From Furcasterigmium furcatum (taxonomy: Eukaryota; Ascomycota; Sordariomycetes; Glomerellales; Plectosphaerellaceae): 64,000 bases of DNA. The notes below the pieces were generated by a model. That model was not told the origin of the DNA and ran no database searches. It saw only the letters and a program-made list of their open reading frames with translations. Positions 43,463 to 54,978 of this stretch are shown here, piece by piece. A program made the translations under genes and the position numbers. The number at the start of each line of letters is the position of its first letter. The first letter of the stretch is position 1. Location: contig BCIA01000006.1 of NCBI GenBank assembly GCA_001599815.1, positions 2,048,961-2,112,960 on the forward strand. The letters run 5' to 3'.

Positions 43463-44484
43463 CTACCATGTCAACTCGGCCATCTTGGGCCGCTCGATGG
43501 CCTTCTGCTTGATGCGCTTGCTGTTCATCTTGACCGCACGACCGCGCTTCCTCTTATCTCCCACCTTACGCTTGCCGCCATCCTCGCTGTCCTCGGACTC
43601 GTCATCCTCGTTCTCTTCGTCGTCATCCTCGTCGCTTCCGAGCCAGTCCTGGATGTCCTCGAGACCCTCGTCCTCGCTCTCCTCAATGTCGGACACGTAT
43701 TCGACTTCCTTCTCGAGGTCGCTCTCGTCATCTTCCTCTGCCAGGGCCTCGTCCTCCTCCTCATCAGACTCAATGCCGGTGTCCATGTCCTTGTCGCGCG
43801 TGGCCTGGCCCTCCTTCTCCATGGCGCCGAGGACCTTCTTCCAGATCGCCTCGCTGACATTGAGGGGCTGGTCGCCATACGCACCCGACCGTAACCTCTC
43901 CACGAGCTCCCTTTCGATCGTCCTCTCTAGCTTGGCAGCGGCCTCGGCCTTGCGCTCCCTGGCCTCCTCACGGTTTCTGACCTTGTTCGGCAGCTTGGGC
44001 ACCAGCTTCTCACCGAGACGGGCCTCCTCGGCGGCGATCTTGCGCATGCGGATGTTGACTTGTGTGAGCCGGGTCAGGCGCTGCTTGCACTTGTGGATCA
44101 TGAACTTGGGCCAGTAGATGAGGCGCTGGTCAATCATTTCGAGGGCCTTGGCGTAGTTGCTGGGTAGCTTGATCTTCTCCCATAGCCGCGACGGGGTGTG
44201 TGCTCGTTCGATGGTCTTCATGTAGAGGTAGAGGGTATCCTTGGTCGGGTGGCGGCGGATCGTGGCATAGCGGGAGTTCGCCAGGGGGCAGGACTGCCTG
44301 TTGCAGAAGCCCGTCACGTTCATCTCATTTCTGCAGAATGTTTGCTTCTTGTCCGTGCTGGCAGGATGTCAGTGGTTGGACGACTTGATGGTTAATTGGC
44401 AGCAGCATCGGGGACGTACTGGATCTTGAAGGCACAGAACTGGTTGTTGATGATCTCCCAGATGACACTGTCGGAGGCGGCCAT
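43463..44484 (-). CDS. MAK16: Mak16, 60S ribosomal subunit biogenesis factor
   Basis: Exons 44484-44420 and 44357-43463 with a 62-nt intron; 319 aa. The first exon (MAASDSVIWEIINNQFCAFKI) joins to TFCRNEMNVTGFCNRQSCPL, giving the Cys-rich Mak16 signature followed by ANSRYAT, LYLYMKTIERAHTPSRLWE and KCKQRLTRLTQV. The C-terminal third is a long acidic tract (DEEEDEALAEEDDES...) ending in a basic nuclear/nucleolar-type patch (KRKRGRAVKMNSKRIKQK). Mak16 is an essential nucleolar protein of early pre-60S particles. Length and motif order match yeast Mak16 closely. The gene is divergent from the Mss1 gene at 45174. Confidence 0.95.
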
Positions 44485-45173
44485 TGCGTCGGTGTGTTGC
44501 TACGCCGGAGCGTAGGCTGGCTCGTCTCTTCGGTGGTAATTCGTCGAGGAAGGGGGAATGAGCACAGAGTGGTGTTGACCGCTGCTGTGTTTGCAGGACT
44601 GCGTGCGAGTCTGCTGGCGGGGCCGGAATTTTTTTGGAGGTCGAACCAAAAAAATTCGAGAGCCTGCACAGGGGGGAACGCAATTCGGCGCTAGCGGGCT
44701 GGGGAGGACCCACAGGAGTTCAACTTGCAGCACCTGCAGATCCGGACGCTGACTAAGGGCACATCCGAAAGCCTGTTCCATTGCCAATATGTCGCGACGA
44801 TTGGAAATGCTCTCCAAAACATGAATAAAATGTCTCGGAAGATGAGTCAATCGTTGGAAAGCCTCCGTCGGCTAAACAACACCCCGACGTACTGAGTAGG
44901 TACGAGTAACAAACTGGGAACGCGCGCGGGTGAAGTGCATATCGTTAAGGCCGGTGGCACCGAACACTCTAATTCCGCGACCAATCAGGAGCTTCCAGTT
45001 TCATGCATCCAACCTCCAGCTCCAAGATCCGTTGATACGGCTCGTCCGTCCCACTCAGATTCGCCCTGCCCGCACGCAGTCTGACACTTCGAGGGAACCG
45101 CACGAACGCAAAACGACAAGATAAAAAGCCCTCGGAGGGAAAGAGAAATCGTGGCTTGATCCCAGTGCTTCTC
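44485..45173. promoter_or_regulatory. divergent promoter region, Mak16 / Mss1
   Basis: 689 bp between divergent genes for ribosome biogenesis and mitochondrial tRNA modification. It contains AGTAGGTACG near 44895. No further gene was seen. Confidence 0.5.
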
Positions 45174-47253
45174 ATGCTCATCACCGGCCGGCGAGCGTTG
45201 AGTCTCGGCCGGATCCGGACCACATCATCGTCAGCCCAAGCATGTGCAACTGTCAGCACCAACACGACCTCCAACAGCGGCTCCAGGCTGCCTTGTCGTG
45301 AGCCTGCTGTACGACGTCATCCGTCAGGCTTTTTGCCATCGATCCATCACGATGGACCACTACCTCGTCATGTATCGTGTTCCACTCGACCGAGACTCTT
45401 CTCCAGCACCGCTGTCGACACGGCATCGCCGAGCTTGAGCTCGGAGGACACCATCTACGCCCTCTCCACTGCACAGGGCAGAGCCGGTATTGCAGTAATC
45501 CGCATATCAGGCACCCGTTGTCTCGATGTAACCATCTCCCGCCTGGAATCCTGATCGAGCCACAGCTGAGAATCCCACAGGTCTATCGGGGCCTATGCCC
45601 GTCCAAGCCCGTCCCCAGGCCCCGGTACGCCGCGGTCCGGACCCTCGCCACCCAAACCGCTGACGGCCCTAACGTGCTGGACTCCAGCGCCCTGGTGCTG
45701 TACTTCCCGGGCCCGAAGACTGTCACCGGCGAGGACGTGCTGGAGCTCCATGTCCACGGCGGTCCCGCCACCGTGAAAGCCGTCCTGGCAGCCATCCCAC
45801 AGTGCGCCAACAGTTCAGGCATGCAGGCTGCCTCCCTTAATTCCGATCTGGGGCTCATTCGCTACGCGGAGCCGGGCGAGTTCACCAAGCGTGCGTTTCT
45901 CAACGACAGGCTTGACCTCGCCCAGGTTGAGAGTCTCGGCGAAACCCTGGCCGCAGACACTGAACAGCAACGCCGCGCCGCCGTCCGTGGCAACTCGGGG
46001 GCTCTCGGTCGGACCTACGACGCCTGGCGGCACCGGCTTCTCTTGGCCCGTGGCGAGATCGAGGCCCTCATCGACTTCTCGGAAGACCAGCATTTTGACG
46101 AGTCTCCCAAGGAGCTGCTCGACAATGTCAGCACCCTCGTCCGCGGCATGTTGCGTGACATAGCGCAGCACGAGGCCGCTAGCACGCGCACCGAGCTGTT
46201 AAGGAGTGGCATCCGCATCGCCCTCCTCGGCCCCCCCAATACCGGCAAGAGTTCTCTCATGAACCTTGTCGTGGGGCGAGAAGCTTCCATCGTTTCTGTG
46301 GAGGCTGGCACAACCCGAGACATTGTCGAAGTAAGCCTCGACATCAGGGGTTTCCTCTGCTCGTTCGCCGACACGGCAGGCTTCCGCGGCCGAGCGTCAT
46401 CCCAGGCCAACGACCTCGGGGAACCAGTGCAGATCGGCATGGTAGAGGAGGAGGGCATCCGCCGCGCCAAGCAGAAAGCCCTCGAGTCAGACCTCGTCGT
46501 CGTCCTCGGTGCCGTGGAGCCCACCCACAGTGGTGGTCACCGCATCGCCTATGACGAGGAAACCCTCCATCTCGCCGCCCAGGCGCAGTCCTGCCTCCTA
46601 GTCGTCAACAAGCGCGACACCGTCTCACCGGCCGTCTTCGCGCAGCTCATGGACCAATTCCAGGCCGACGTGCACCACCTCGTCCCGCCCCTTGCAGCCC
46701 GCGATATAATCCCCATCTCCTGCCAGCAGGCCGGCCAAGTCACATCCCGGGCGAGTCCCCCCTCGATACCACCATCACACCCCCTTAGCGCCCTCGACCC
46801 TGGCGGTATCCACGCGTTTATTGACCGCCTCATCTCCTCCTTCACATCCATGACCTCCCTGCCCCCTGACTTGCAGGACCTCCTCGGCGTCACGGAGCGC
46901 CAGCGCCAACTTCTCGAACAGTGCCGCGCCTGGCTCGAGGAGTACATGTCTGTAGCCCTGGCTGCCGAAGTTCCGGAAGGGCACGAGCCCGATATAGTTC
47001 TCGCGGCAGAGCACCTGCGCTACGCCGCGGAGTGTCTCGCCAAGATCACCGGCCGGGGCGATTCCGGAGATGTGGAAGACGTGCTGGGCGTCATCTTTGA
47101 AAAGTAAGTCGTCCCATTCTCCCCCCTCCTGGCTATGGCGGCGGTTACCCCTATTTTGAGGCCTCATCCCCAAAAACGCCCCCATCCGGCCTCTGGAGCC
47201 ACGAAGGCGTCATATGACTAATCGCGTTGCATAGATTCTGCGTGGGAAAATGA
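45174..47253 (+). CDS. MSS1: mitochondrial tRNA-modification GTPase (MnmE/Mss1/GTPBP3)
   Basis: Three exons: 45174-45527, 45581-47103 and a 19-nt last exon 47235-47253; 631 aa. The first 75 residues are Arg/Ser-rich with few acids, consistent with a mitochondrial presequence. TIYALSTAQGRAGIAVIRISG joins across the 53-nt intron to DVYRGLCPSKP, the MnmE N-terminal fold. GTPase motifs: G1 GPPNTGKSS (about 334), G2 TTRD, G3 DTAGF (about 381) and G4 NKRD (about 460). The tiny last exon supplies FCVGK, containing the catalytic Cys of the conserved C-(I/V/L)-G-K terminus. With Mto1/GidA it installs the 5-carboxymethylaminomethyl-type group on tRNA wobble uridines. The start is the first in-frame Met after a stop; an extra intron in the presequence cannot be excluded. 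Confidence 0.93.
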
Positions 47254-47815
47254 GAAACCTGGATTGGTCATGTACCTTCTACAGCTAAGAAACTAAAGGA
47301 AAGACAGCTTACCAAACACATAGAAAACAGACGTGTGCCCCTTTCGCAGATCTAGCCTCTATCCCCGATGTTGCGTCACCCGTCCGAAACTCCGTCTATT
47401 CCCAAGGAAGACAAGATTCTCCCAAGACAAAACCCGCCCTCTCCCCCTTTTCCGTCTTTCCCGACCCTCGTCCCCTTCCCTATACTGTTACAGAGTGGCA
47501 AGAGAGAAAACCCAAAACTCCTGTGTGGTACACTTAATCAAAGGACATTGGCCCCGTGGGGGACAGCCGAGGCACCCCTAGTGTCGGCCCGTCTGCGCCT
47601 TCATCGCCCCTGTCTTGACCCCCTCTCAGGGTCCAGAAAGATGACCGCAGGGCAGCCTGGCCCCAGACCCGCCTTCATGAGTGGTTGTCGTCGGTGATGG
47701 GGTGGGGGAATGAAGAGACAGTGGTGTGTCACGGTAGGTTGAAAACCTAGGCCGACCCGGTGTAGCGGTCAAGGACCATGACCGAGGGTCGCTGGCTGGT
47801 GTGTGGACGAGAAGC
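47254..47815. other. convergent 3' intergenic region
   Basis: 562 bp between the Mss1 stop and the stop of the small repeat protein. No coding-like ORF was seen. Confidence 0.45.
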
Positions 47816-48046
47816 TTATTTGTCCTCCTCGTCGTTGTAGCCCGAACGGCCCTTGTTGTCGCCCTCATCGCCGTCGTCGTCTCCCTTGTTGTATCCAGAA
47901 CGGCCCTGGTCCTTGCCCTCCTCGTCGCCGGACTTGTTATAGCCAGAGCGGCCCTTGTTTTCACCTTCCTCGTCGCCGTCCTTGTTGTATCCAGATCGTC
48001 CGAAGACGGCGGAGGTAGGGGCAAACATGAGAGTGAAGGCGGCCAT
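47816..48046 (-). CDS. small acidic protein with four GRSGYN repeats
   Basis: 76 aa, single exon. After a short apolar N-terminus (MAAFTLMFAPTSAV) the protein consists of four units, each starting GRSGYN and followed by a spacer of about 10 residues rich in Asp/Glu/Gly/Lys (for example KDGDEEGENK). The repeats share codons but are not identical, so the gene is under coding constraint rather than being a simple satellite. The AT-rich leader upstream and AT-rich 3' end are typical of an expressed short fungal gene. I do not recognise the family. The apolar start is too short for a good signal peptide and there are no KR/KEX2 sites between repeats, so a processed-peptide precursor is possible but not supported. 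An intrinsically disordered stress-type protein is equally plausible. Confidence 0.7.
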   Translation of the reverse strand: MAAFTLMFAPTSAVFGRSGYNKDGDEEGENKGRSGYNKSGDEEGKDQGRSGYNKGDDDGDEGDNKGRSGYNDEEDK

Positions 48047-50305
48047 TGCGGGAAAAGTTGTGTTGTGTGAGGGGGAAATATCAATATCAGGATGAATAAT
48101 GAGCAGATGTTGCGGAGGATTGCTGTGCGGTGCTAAAAATGTCGTATTGTGCAGAAGAAGCCGATGTGTAAGTGCTGTTGAGACTGCTGAGACTGTTGAA
48201 GTGCTGATGCTGATGATATCCAAAAGACGATGCCATGAGAAGGAGATGGCTTCTTTTATATCTTTCGCTTAAGCCGAGATGAAGGCCGAAAAGTATAATT
48301 CGATGTAGACTTATTTTGGATGCGGTGTCCTGCCTAGGTAGGAATACGAGTACTTGCTAGTAGCTTCTTGAGTGAGAGCGGGCGATGATGGGGTCACGGG
48401 TGTGGATAGTTATCCCGGCCCCCGAAAGCCCACGCCCCCAAACCACAAACGACATGACAGATGACAAGCGGAGAGCGGATGCGGGAATCCAGGGCGGGTA
48501 TCCATGGCCATAGGCCTCATCAGCTTCCCGACCCTCCGTTTTGGTTTCTCGGTATTGCGCGGCGGGGGGCTGGAGCGTGCACGTCCGGCAGGGGGTGTCG
48601 ACTTTGGGGAGCATCGCAGGTGACAGTGCCTTGGGCTCGGGACTAACGGGAGGGTTGCAAGGACCAGGGTCCAGGGCTACTGATTCGCGACGACGGGAGG
48701 ACTAGGACAGGATAGGGCGAGAGACGAAGTATCTTTTTGTGGATGACAGGTGTGCTTGTACACCCGTGAGACCCAGGCACGGCGCGGAAGCAGCGTGGAA
48801 GGCAGAGAAGCAGAAAACTGTCCAATCAGCCTCGGAGATTCGCGAAGCCAAGTGCACTGCTTCTGTAGGGCTGAGAGGGTGCGTGTAACGTCTGACGAAC
48901 CGACGTGCCCGCGCTACACATAATCGGGCTGTGCAGTAAGAAACCGAGGTTGGCATGATGGTACAGAGCAACTATTTTATGACAATGCCCACCAGGGTGG
49001 ACGAGGAGAAAGGCTGGGTCGAGGATGAAATGTTTCTTGCTATTACCGGCCTCGCAGGCGCTGGGGGGAGGGCCTCAAATGTGGCATCCGCCACGTCCAT
49101 CGTGAAACATGGACAGTCGAAAACGACATGGCATAATCGACAACAGTCTAAAATGGCCATCTAGGCCCCCAATGGGTGCTGACTTTTGCCATTTTGATGC
49201 TCTCGAAGGAGCCACCGAGATGAGCCCGCTAAGTTGGAACTGGATGATGACAGAAGTCTGGTCAGGTTATAATAATAAACGGAAGTAAATCATGTACCTG
49301 AGAGTATGGTTCAGCCGAGCAGGGCTCGAAGCGAGCGACAGGGTCGACCGAAAGTGACGTAGGAATCGGCAGAGCGGCTACTCGTCGTCACGCAGTCAAG
49401 TGACCCGATGTGTCGGTATGCTCGGGATCGCTTCTCGCAACGGGGAGCACGATGGCTGCCTACCCCCGACATACGACTGCGACGGACGCGGCGGAAACAG
49501 GAAGCTTTGCGGAGTAGATGGATGGATGGGCTCCGGAAAGCTCAACCAGCCAACCAGCCAGCCAACATAACCTGATCTGGGTTCGATGCGCCGCAACCCC
49601 CGTGGACGGCGACCGAACAGAGAAGGGTGGCTTACCGGGGTGTTAGGGCATGTGCTATATATTTGACCAATGCGACGAGGGACGGGTCGGCCTCGACATC
49701 TGGTTCGCGAAAGGCCGACCTTGATATGTGGGTGCCTCGACCACTGGAGACTCGGAGAATCGGTCGACGCGACCCGATTTGCCCCGGCAGTTGATCGGAC
49801 GTGCCCTGGTTGACCGGTTGACTGGGTCGCATGGTGTTTCCTGGCGGTCCTTCGGTGTTCGCCGGCGCAGGGGGCTATGTGTTGTGACCACTGACAAATG
49901 CCAGCCCGGTATTTGGACGCGCAAATGCAAACGACGGGGCCGGAAGGGCGAAAGATCGCGAGAGAGATGACTTCCAGAACAGGCTTCCCTCCGGTGTGAG
50001 TCAGCGGTGAACTGTCCGATTCTGCTGATGCGTATCCTGACCTGGACGGACCTGGGGTCGGTTCTTGAGCACCTGGTGGCGCAGGGCCTCGTCGTGGCAA
50101 GCATCATCTTGCGTTCGGCCTGCACCGTCCCTACTAGGCAAGGCGGACGCGTGGGCGGACGCCGCATTGCGTCGGAGGCTGCATGCCCAGCTGCAGGCTC
50201 TTCACCGACAGAATGGTGAAGAGCTGAAGATGTCAAGGTGGTCAAACGGCGGGCATCTAAAAGCAGAATACGGTAGACCGTCCAAGAAGGGATGATCGTC
50301 GGGGT
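48047..50305. other. 2.3-kb gene-poor region
   Basis: The first ~250 bp is the promoter/leader of the GRSGYN gene. The rest has only ORFs of random composition (for example 49396-50100 and 49655-50245 on the minus strand). Short tandem motifs lie near 49515-49565 (GATG and CCAAC/CCAGC units). A plus-strand frame near 50130-50230 looks weakly protein-like but has no supported start or splice sites. Confidence 0.45.
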
Positions 50306-50692
50306 CTAGGCAGCGGGACGATGCAGGTCAACATCCTCTGGCGACGGAGGTATGGTGATGTTCGGAGGAAGATGGAGTTTGGATATGTCATCCGAGATGA
50401 GTCCGTGAACCAGGATGGCAGCGGTCCCAACGTTTTGCACGGCGTCGGGCGCCTCCCCAGCATTTGCGATGAGGAAAGGGCGTCCGTGGGTTACTGCCAT
50501 TTCCAGCCTGGGCACTTTCCCACACACAGCTGGTGGCTTTTAGGCGGGTGGAGATCCGGCCGAAACATCGGCTTTCTGGCGACTGCTTGACTCGCCCTCG
50601 AGCTTTATTTCGACTCCATCCAACTTCAACTCTTCAACTACACGTCCCTCCCTTGAGAACCGCTTCTTCTCCCGCGCGTGGCCTTGGATCAT
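50306..50692 (-). CDS. putative small two-exon gene of unknown function
   Basis: Proposed exons are 50692-50592 and 50507-50306 (84-nt intron, GTCAAG...GCCCAG); about 100 aa. The first ORF is only 50 codons, so it is easily missed. Both segments have strongly GC-rich third positions and plausible protein character: REGRVVEELKLDGVEIKLEG in exon 1, and NVGTAAILVHGLISDDISK plus PPNITIPPSPEDVDLHR in exon 2. Other donors (GTAGTT at 50632, GTTTCG at 50568) would change the junction. I do not recognise the product. A stop lies in frame just upstream of the first Met, so either that Met is the start or there is a further upstream exon. It could also be a gene relic. Confidence 0.35.
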
Positions 50693-52380
50693 CTCGCTCG
50701 TTCAGCCGTCAGCCCCGGCGCGTATCTTTAGCTGCTCATACTTCCTCTTTCGGAAATTTCCTCATGGCCCTCTTCAGGCGACTAAAATGTGCCGCGCTTT
50801 GGGGCCGCCGCGATGCCGCCTCACCATCCCAACTCCACGGATGAACCGCTGCCGAGGGCCGGAAGGATGCGACGCCGGCGCGTGGTCGACACATGATGCC
50901 CATGCTGAAGAAGAGGCTTGGACCCCGCGTCTGCGCAGTCTTCGTATTTCTCAATCCGTTAGAGCTGTTAAATCCGCGCTCACGGCAACGCTCTACCTTA
51001 CTCATCTCCCCCACCGCCCCCAATCCTCGACCTGAAACCTTCCTGTTTGTTGGTATACGATGCACATTCTGCATGAGGCATACATGTTGCAGCGAATTTC
51101 CAAAGCGTTCCTGCATACGGGACTTCGACATGCCCATAACTCCGTTGTGGGGTACGGTGACCGTGGCGATGACTTCACGACATAAGCTGCCCCCAAGACA
51201 AGCCGCCTAGGCAGCAGCCACCGCCCCAAGTTTCTCAGAATTGCTGACATCTGAACAGCTCGTCTGTCTCAGCGCCCTTGCGAAGTCACCAGAAGGGCAA
51301 ACCCGAAAACCATCGGGATCTCAACTGGTACAGGTAGACACAGGCATCAAACGACAGATGCGACCGACCGCAGGAGCCAGGGTCACAGCTCGTACTCCCA
51401 TACTCCGCCCCCACAGCCTAAGCCGGGGACGCCACCACGCGGAAATCCGACATCGAACCCAGATAATGCCTGGCGAGGGCGACCCTGCATCTGGGCATCG
51501 GACGAACATGTCCAACGTTGCGACGTGGGTGCGACCCCTTTGAGCCTCATCTTAGACGACTACCGACCGTTACACTGAACGATGCGACCTAAACTGCCCC
51601 TCTCCCAGCTTCATGCAGGGTCCTTCAACGGGCAGCGTAAAGATGCATCACGCGCATCAGGTGACGCTACCATACGTTGAGCAGGTCTCTTCAGCATTTC
51701 GCGTTGTCCAGGGATTTGACTGATTTGGCCTCAATGCTGCACAAGGTCCGATGTGGAGTCTCATCTCATGGAGGAGTCGCCCGATGTTGGTAGCCGCTCG
51801 TTCCCCTATCCCCTGTTCAACCCAATCCAAGCCGTGACTCTCAGAGTTTTCGATCTTCAACGGCCCACTGCAATACCCACAAACCGCCAAGTCGGAGGCA
51901 AGAACATCTTGGCAGGCTGCCCAGCAGGGCTGGTATCACGGCAGATCTAACCACTTGCGGCTCTACGCGGATTCGGTCAGGAACCAGATCTAGGGCACGT
52001 GTGATGTCAGACGACAGACATGTGGCGGAGGGACGAGGCCGCGCCATGCGAGATCTGATCCCTCGTTAATCATGTTTCCCAATCGAGCGCGTGCACAGCG
52101 CAGCGCCACGTAACGTCACACGTACAGGATTGGCCCGATTCGATCGCCGAAGTTTGCCTATTTGGAGGGCTTTCGGCGTCCTCTAAGCCCAAGGCTGGAT
52201 CTGCAGCGACGCAGTTTTCCACCCAGGGAGCAAGCAACATGCGCCGGAACTGGGCTTGTTGTGCTGACCAAACGCCCTTTTGATTCCTGAGCCGCTCTAT
52301 CTTCGTAACGTCCGTATATACGGTTTGTTCATCATAACCAGTCATACACCCTCTGGAGAGGGGGGTGTCCGCCGAAGCCG
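50693..52380. other. 1.7-kb gene-free region
   Basis: It lies between the putative small gene and glucosidase I (minus strand, stop at 52381). No protein-like ORF, RNA gene or repeat of note was seen; ORFs on both strands overlap and have random composition. Confidence 0.4.
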
Positions 52381-54978
52381 TCACAGCTCATCCCTGACGT
52401 GCCCCGACGTGCCCAGCTCCTTCATGGCCATGATCTTCACCACCAGGCTTGTCCAGCCCGTGAAGTGCTGGGTGCGCTGGCCCTTGCCCGTCTCGGGGTT
52501 GTACTGCTCCCAAGCGAAGCCCGTCTCCTCCCAGCTGTTGTAGACGGTGTCCACAAGGTTCTTTCGGAGGCGGTTGAAGAGATCCCTGGCCTTGGCTTGG
52601 AAGGGACCCTCCTGAGTGGCCACGTTCTACAGAGTGCTAGTTAGCGTGCTGCCAGTACAGGAATGAGGACAGGAATAATGTACTCACCTTGAGCTGAACA
52701 AGAGCCATGTAGTTGATGGGCATCCAGACAGGGCTCCGCCAGTAGTTCTCCCCAGTGCCGTAGAATTCGTCATTCTTGCTCAGACTCCTGATGCCGTGGG
52801 GGCTCCACAGCTCATCCTCGTCGCCCAGGAGATCCAGGAGCTTGCCCAGCTTGGGGTCCTCGGGCTTCAACAGGCCGACCAGGAAGGGAAATAGCGAGAT
52901 ATATCCCTTGTGGCAGACCAGAGAATGCTCCTCAAACGCGTCAACGGTGGCGTCGCAGTAGCAACCGTCTTTCTCCGACCAGTGCAGGTCGTTCAGGTTA
53001 TGCTCGATGGCCGTCAGGATCTTCTTGTACTTGTCGACCTCCTCGGCCCTGCCCAAGGCGTCGGCAATGTTGATGAGGGACTTGGTCATGAGGCCGACCC
53101 AGGACATGAGGTCGACGTGCAGCTCACCGGGGTGCGGAGGCTGCGGGCGGGGATAGTCGTCGATGCCGCTCGTGAGAATGTGCGTCTCGGTGCGGCCGCG
53201 CCACCTGTAGGCTTCCTTCTTGGAGAATGCCTCGCGGTCGTAGGACTTAATGTCCCCGAATTGTGTCCTGCGGAACCAGTCGTATTGGCGGGTCAGGAGG
53301 GGATACAGGCGCCTGAGATATTCCTCGCCCAGATCGAGGTTGTCGAGGTGTGCGGTCTGGATGGACTCCCTGGGGCCGAGGTGCTCCTTCTCGACTGGCT
53401 GGCTGCCATTCATCTTCCTGAGACGCTCCATAAAGCCTTCGATGATGAGGAAAATGGTCGGGGGGTTCGCGTAGTGAGGGTACTGGACCTGGAATTCCTG
53501 GGGAACCCTGGTGCGAGCCTCGTCGCCTAGGATCTGCTCACGGGCGATCCAGCCATCCTCGTCCATGAGGTTGAACCAGCTCTTAACAATCTCGAGGCAC
53601 AGCTCATTGTCCCAGTCTGCGATAGGGATGAGGTGAAAGCCCTCGTCCCAAAGGAAACCACGGGGGAAGAAGGGGCGCGAGGGTACAGCGGTAAAGAGCT
53701 CGAAAGGACCCTCAAGCGACGGCTGGTGACGGGCACGAGCGGCGGCGGCGGCCTCCCAGAAGCCTTCATCCTCCTCCTCGTACTCAGGGTCGTTGGACCG
53801 GTCGACCAGGTGGTTACCGTGGAAGTAGCCGATGCCACCCAGTAGGTTAGAAAGCATCGTCTTGCCGAACTTCTGGTACTTGTCGGCGGTGAAGGGCGCC
53901 TTGAGATCGAAAATGGACGAGAAGCGCTCACTGAAAGCCTCGGTGGTCCTCTTAATCTCGCGGGTCACATCAGAGCTGGTCATCTCAACGCCAGAAGAGC
54001 CGGAGGAGAAGATGACATCGAACTCGAACTCGCCCTCGAACATCTTCTGGACAATGTGGGCGTTGCCGACGCCGGGGTGGTTCTCGAGCTGATAGACAAC
54101 CCAGGGAGGGAGCGGCTCATCCTCGGTATACAGCTTCTGGACGTTCTGCACAGACTCCTGGATCTGGCGGTAGACGACGCCTCTAGCCTGCCACACGAGA
54201 TCTTCCGGGAGTGTCAGAGAACGAACGATGGTCTTTGCGGCATCCTTGTGGTCGGAGAGCACATGCTCGTTCGAGGGGTGATCACCCTTGCCATCGGCCA
54301 CAACGAGCTTGTAAATCCCGAGTTCCTCTGACTTTCCAATGAAGGAGATGTCCTCATCGAAGCCCAGAGCCCCGGCCTTGGTCTCGACTCCGAGCTGCGC
54401 GCCTTCGCCCTCCTGGCCAATGTAGTAGTGAATCATGGTCTTCAGGTTGGCAGGCGCATCATCGCGCGGGACACCCTTGATCCTGGCCGCCCAGCTACCA
54501 CCGTGACCACCACCAGGAACTTTGACGAAAGAGGTGGTGATGTCGATGAAGTTGGTCTTGTCATGAATGGACTGGACGCCGCCGTTTCGGGTATCATACT
54601 CGTCCCAGCCATAGCCGTCGATTTCGTGCTGCTCGCAGGTGTATCGGAATCCTGTGCAAAAGTGTGACGTTAGCGTACAGAAACTATGAAGCTTAGAAGC
54701 AGGGCTAGCTACGAACCGCTCTGAACATCTTGGAAGCTGTCGACCTTTGCCCACATCAATCCAGTCCAGAGGCCCTTTGGCGTGCGCGGTCGGACACCAA
54801 AGTAGAGGTTGGACTTGTAAGGACCCCAGAAGAGCGTTTCATTGTTCAGGCGGCCAATTTCGCTGGATATGATAGACTCTGTGCCCTCGCCGCTCTCGTC
54901 AGCCAGGACGGTGCGTAGGCCAAAGAGCTGGAGAAGGGTGGCGGCCAGAACCAGGGCCAAACCGTGTCGCTGGCCCAT
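52381..54978 (-). CDS. CWH41: mannosyl-oligosaccharide glucosidase (ER glucosidase I, GH63)
   Basis: Three exons: 54978-54717, 54651-52688 and 52626-52381; 823 aa. The N-terminus has a hydrophobic signal/anchor (LALVLAATLLQLFGL), followed by LFWGPYKSNLYFGVRPR, a hallmark of eukaryotic GH63. The (alpha/alpha)6 catalytic domain includes FFPRGFLWDEGFHLIPIADW with the acidic catalytic residue, SWFNLMDEDGWIAREQILG, and YWRSPVWMPINYMAL near the end of exon 2. Exon 3 completes the barrel (NSWEETGFAWEQYNPETGKG). The enzyme trims the outermost alpha-1,2-glucose from N-glycan precursors in the ER. The first intron uses the donor GTTCGT. Confidence 0.95.

Noticed and set aside
47816..48046. GRSGYN repeats as a KEX2-processed RiPP precursor
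   Set aside because: Lacks dibasic KR sites between repeats and a convincing signal peptide, and no UstYa-like (DUF3328) oxidase or peptidase gene is seen in the window; left as an open possibility only.
49396..50245. Two overlapping minus-strand ORFs of 234 and 196 codons
   Set aside because: Sequences look random and occupy different frames of the same DNA; no splice sites or conserved-looking blocks support them.
50007..50295. Plus-strand frames near 50.0-50.3 kb with weak coding character (for example ADAALRRRLHAQLQALHRQN)
   Set aside because: The coding-like parts switch between frames without good splice signals and no start is apparent; not strong enough to call.
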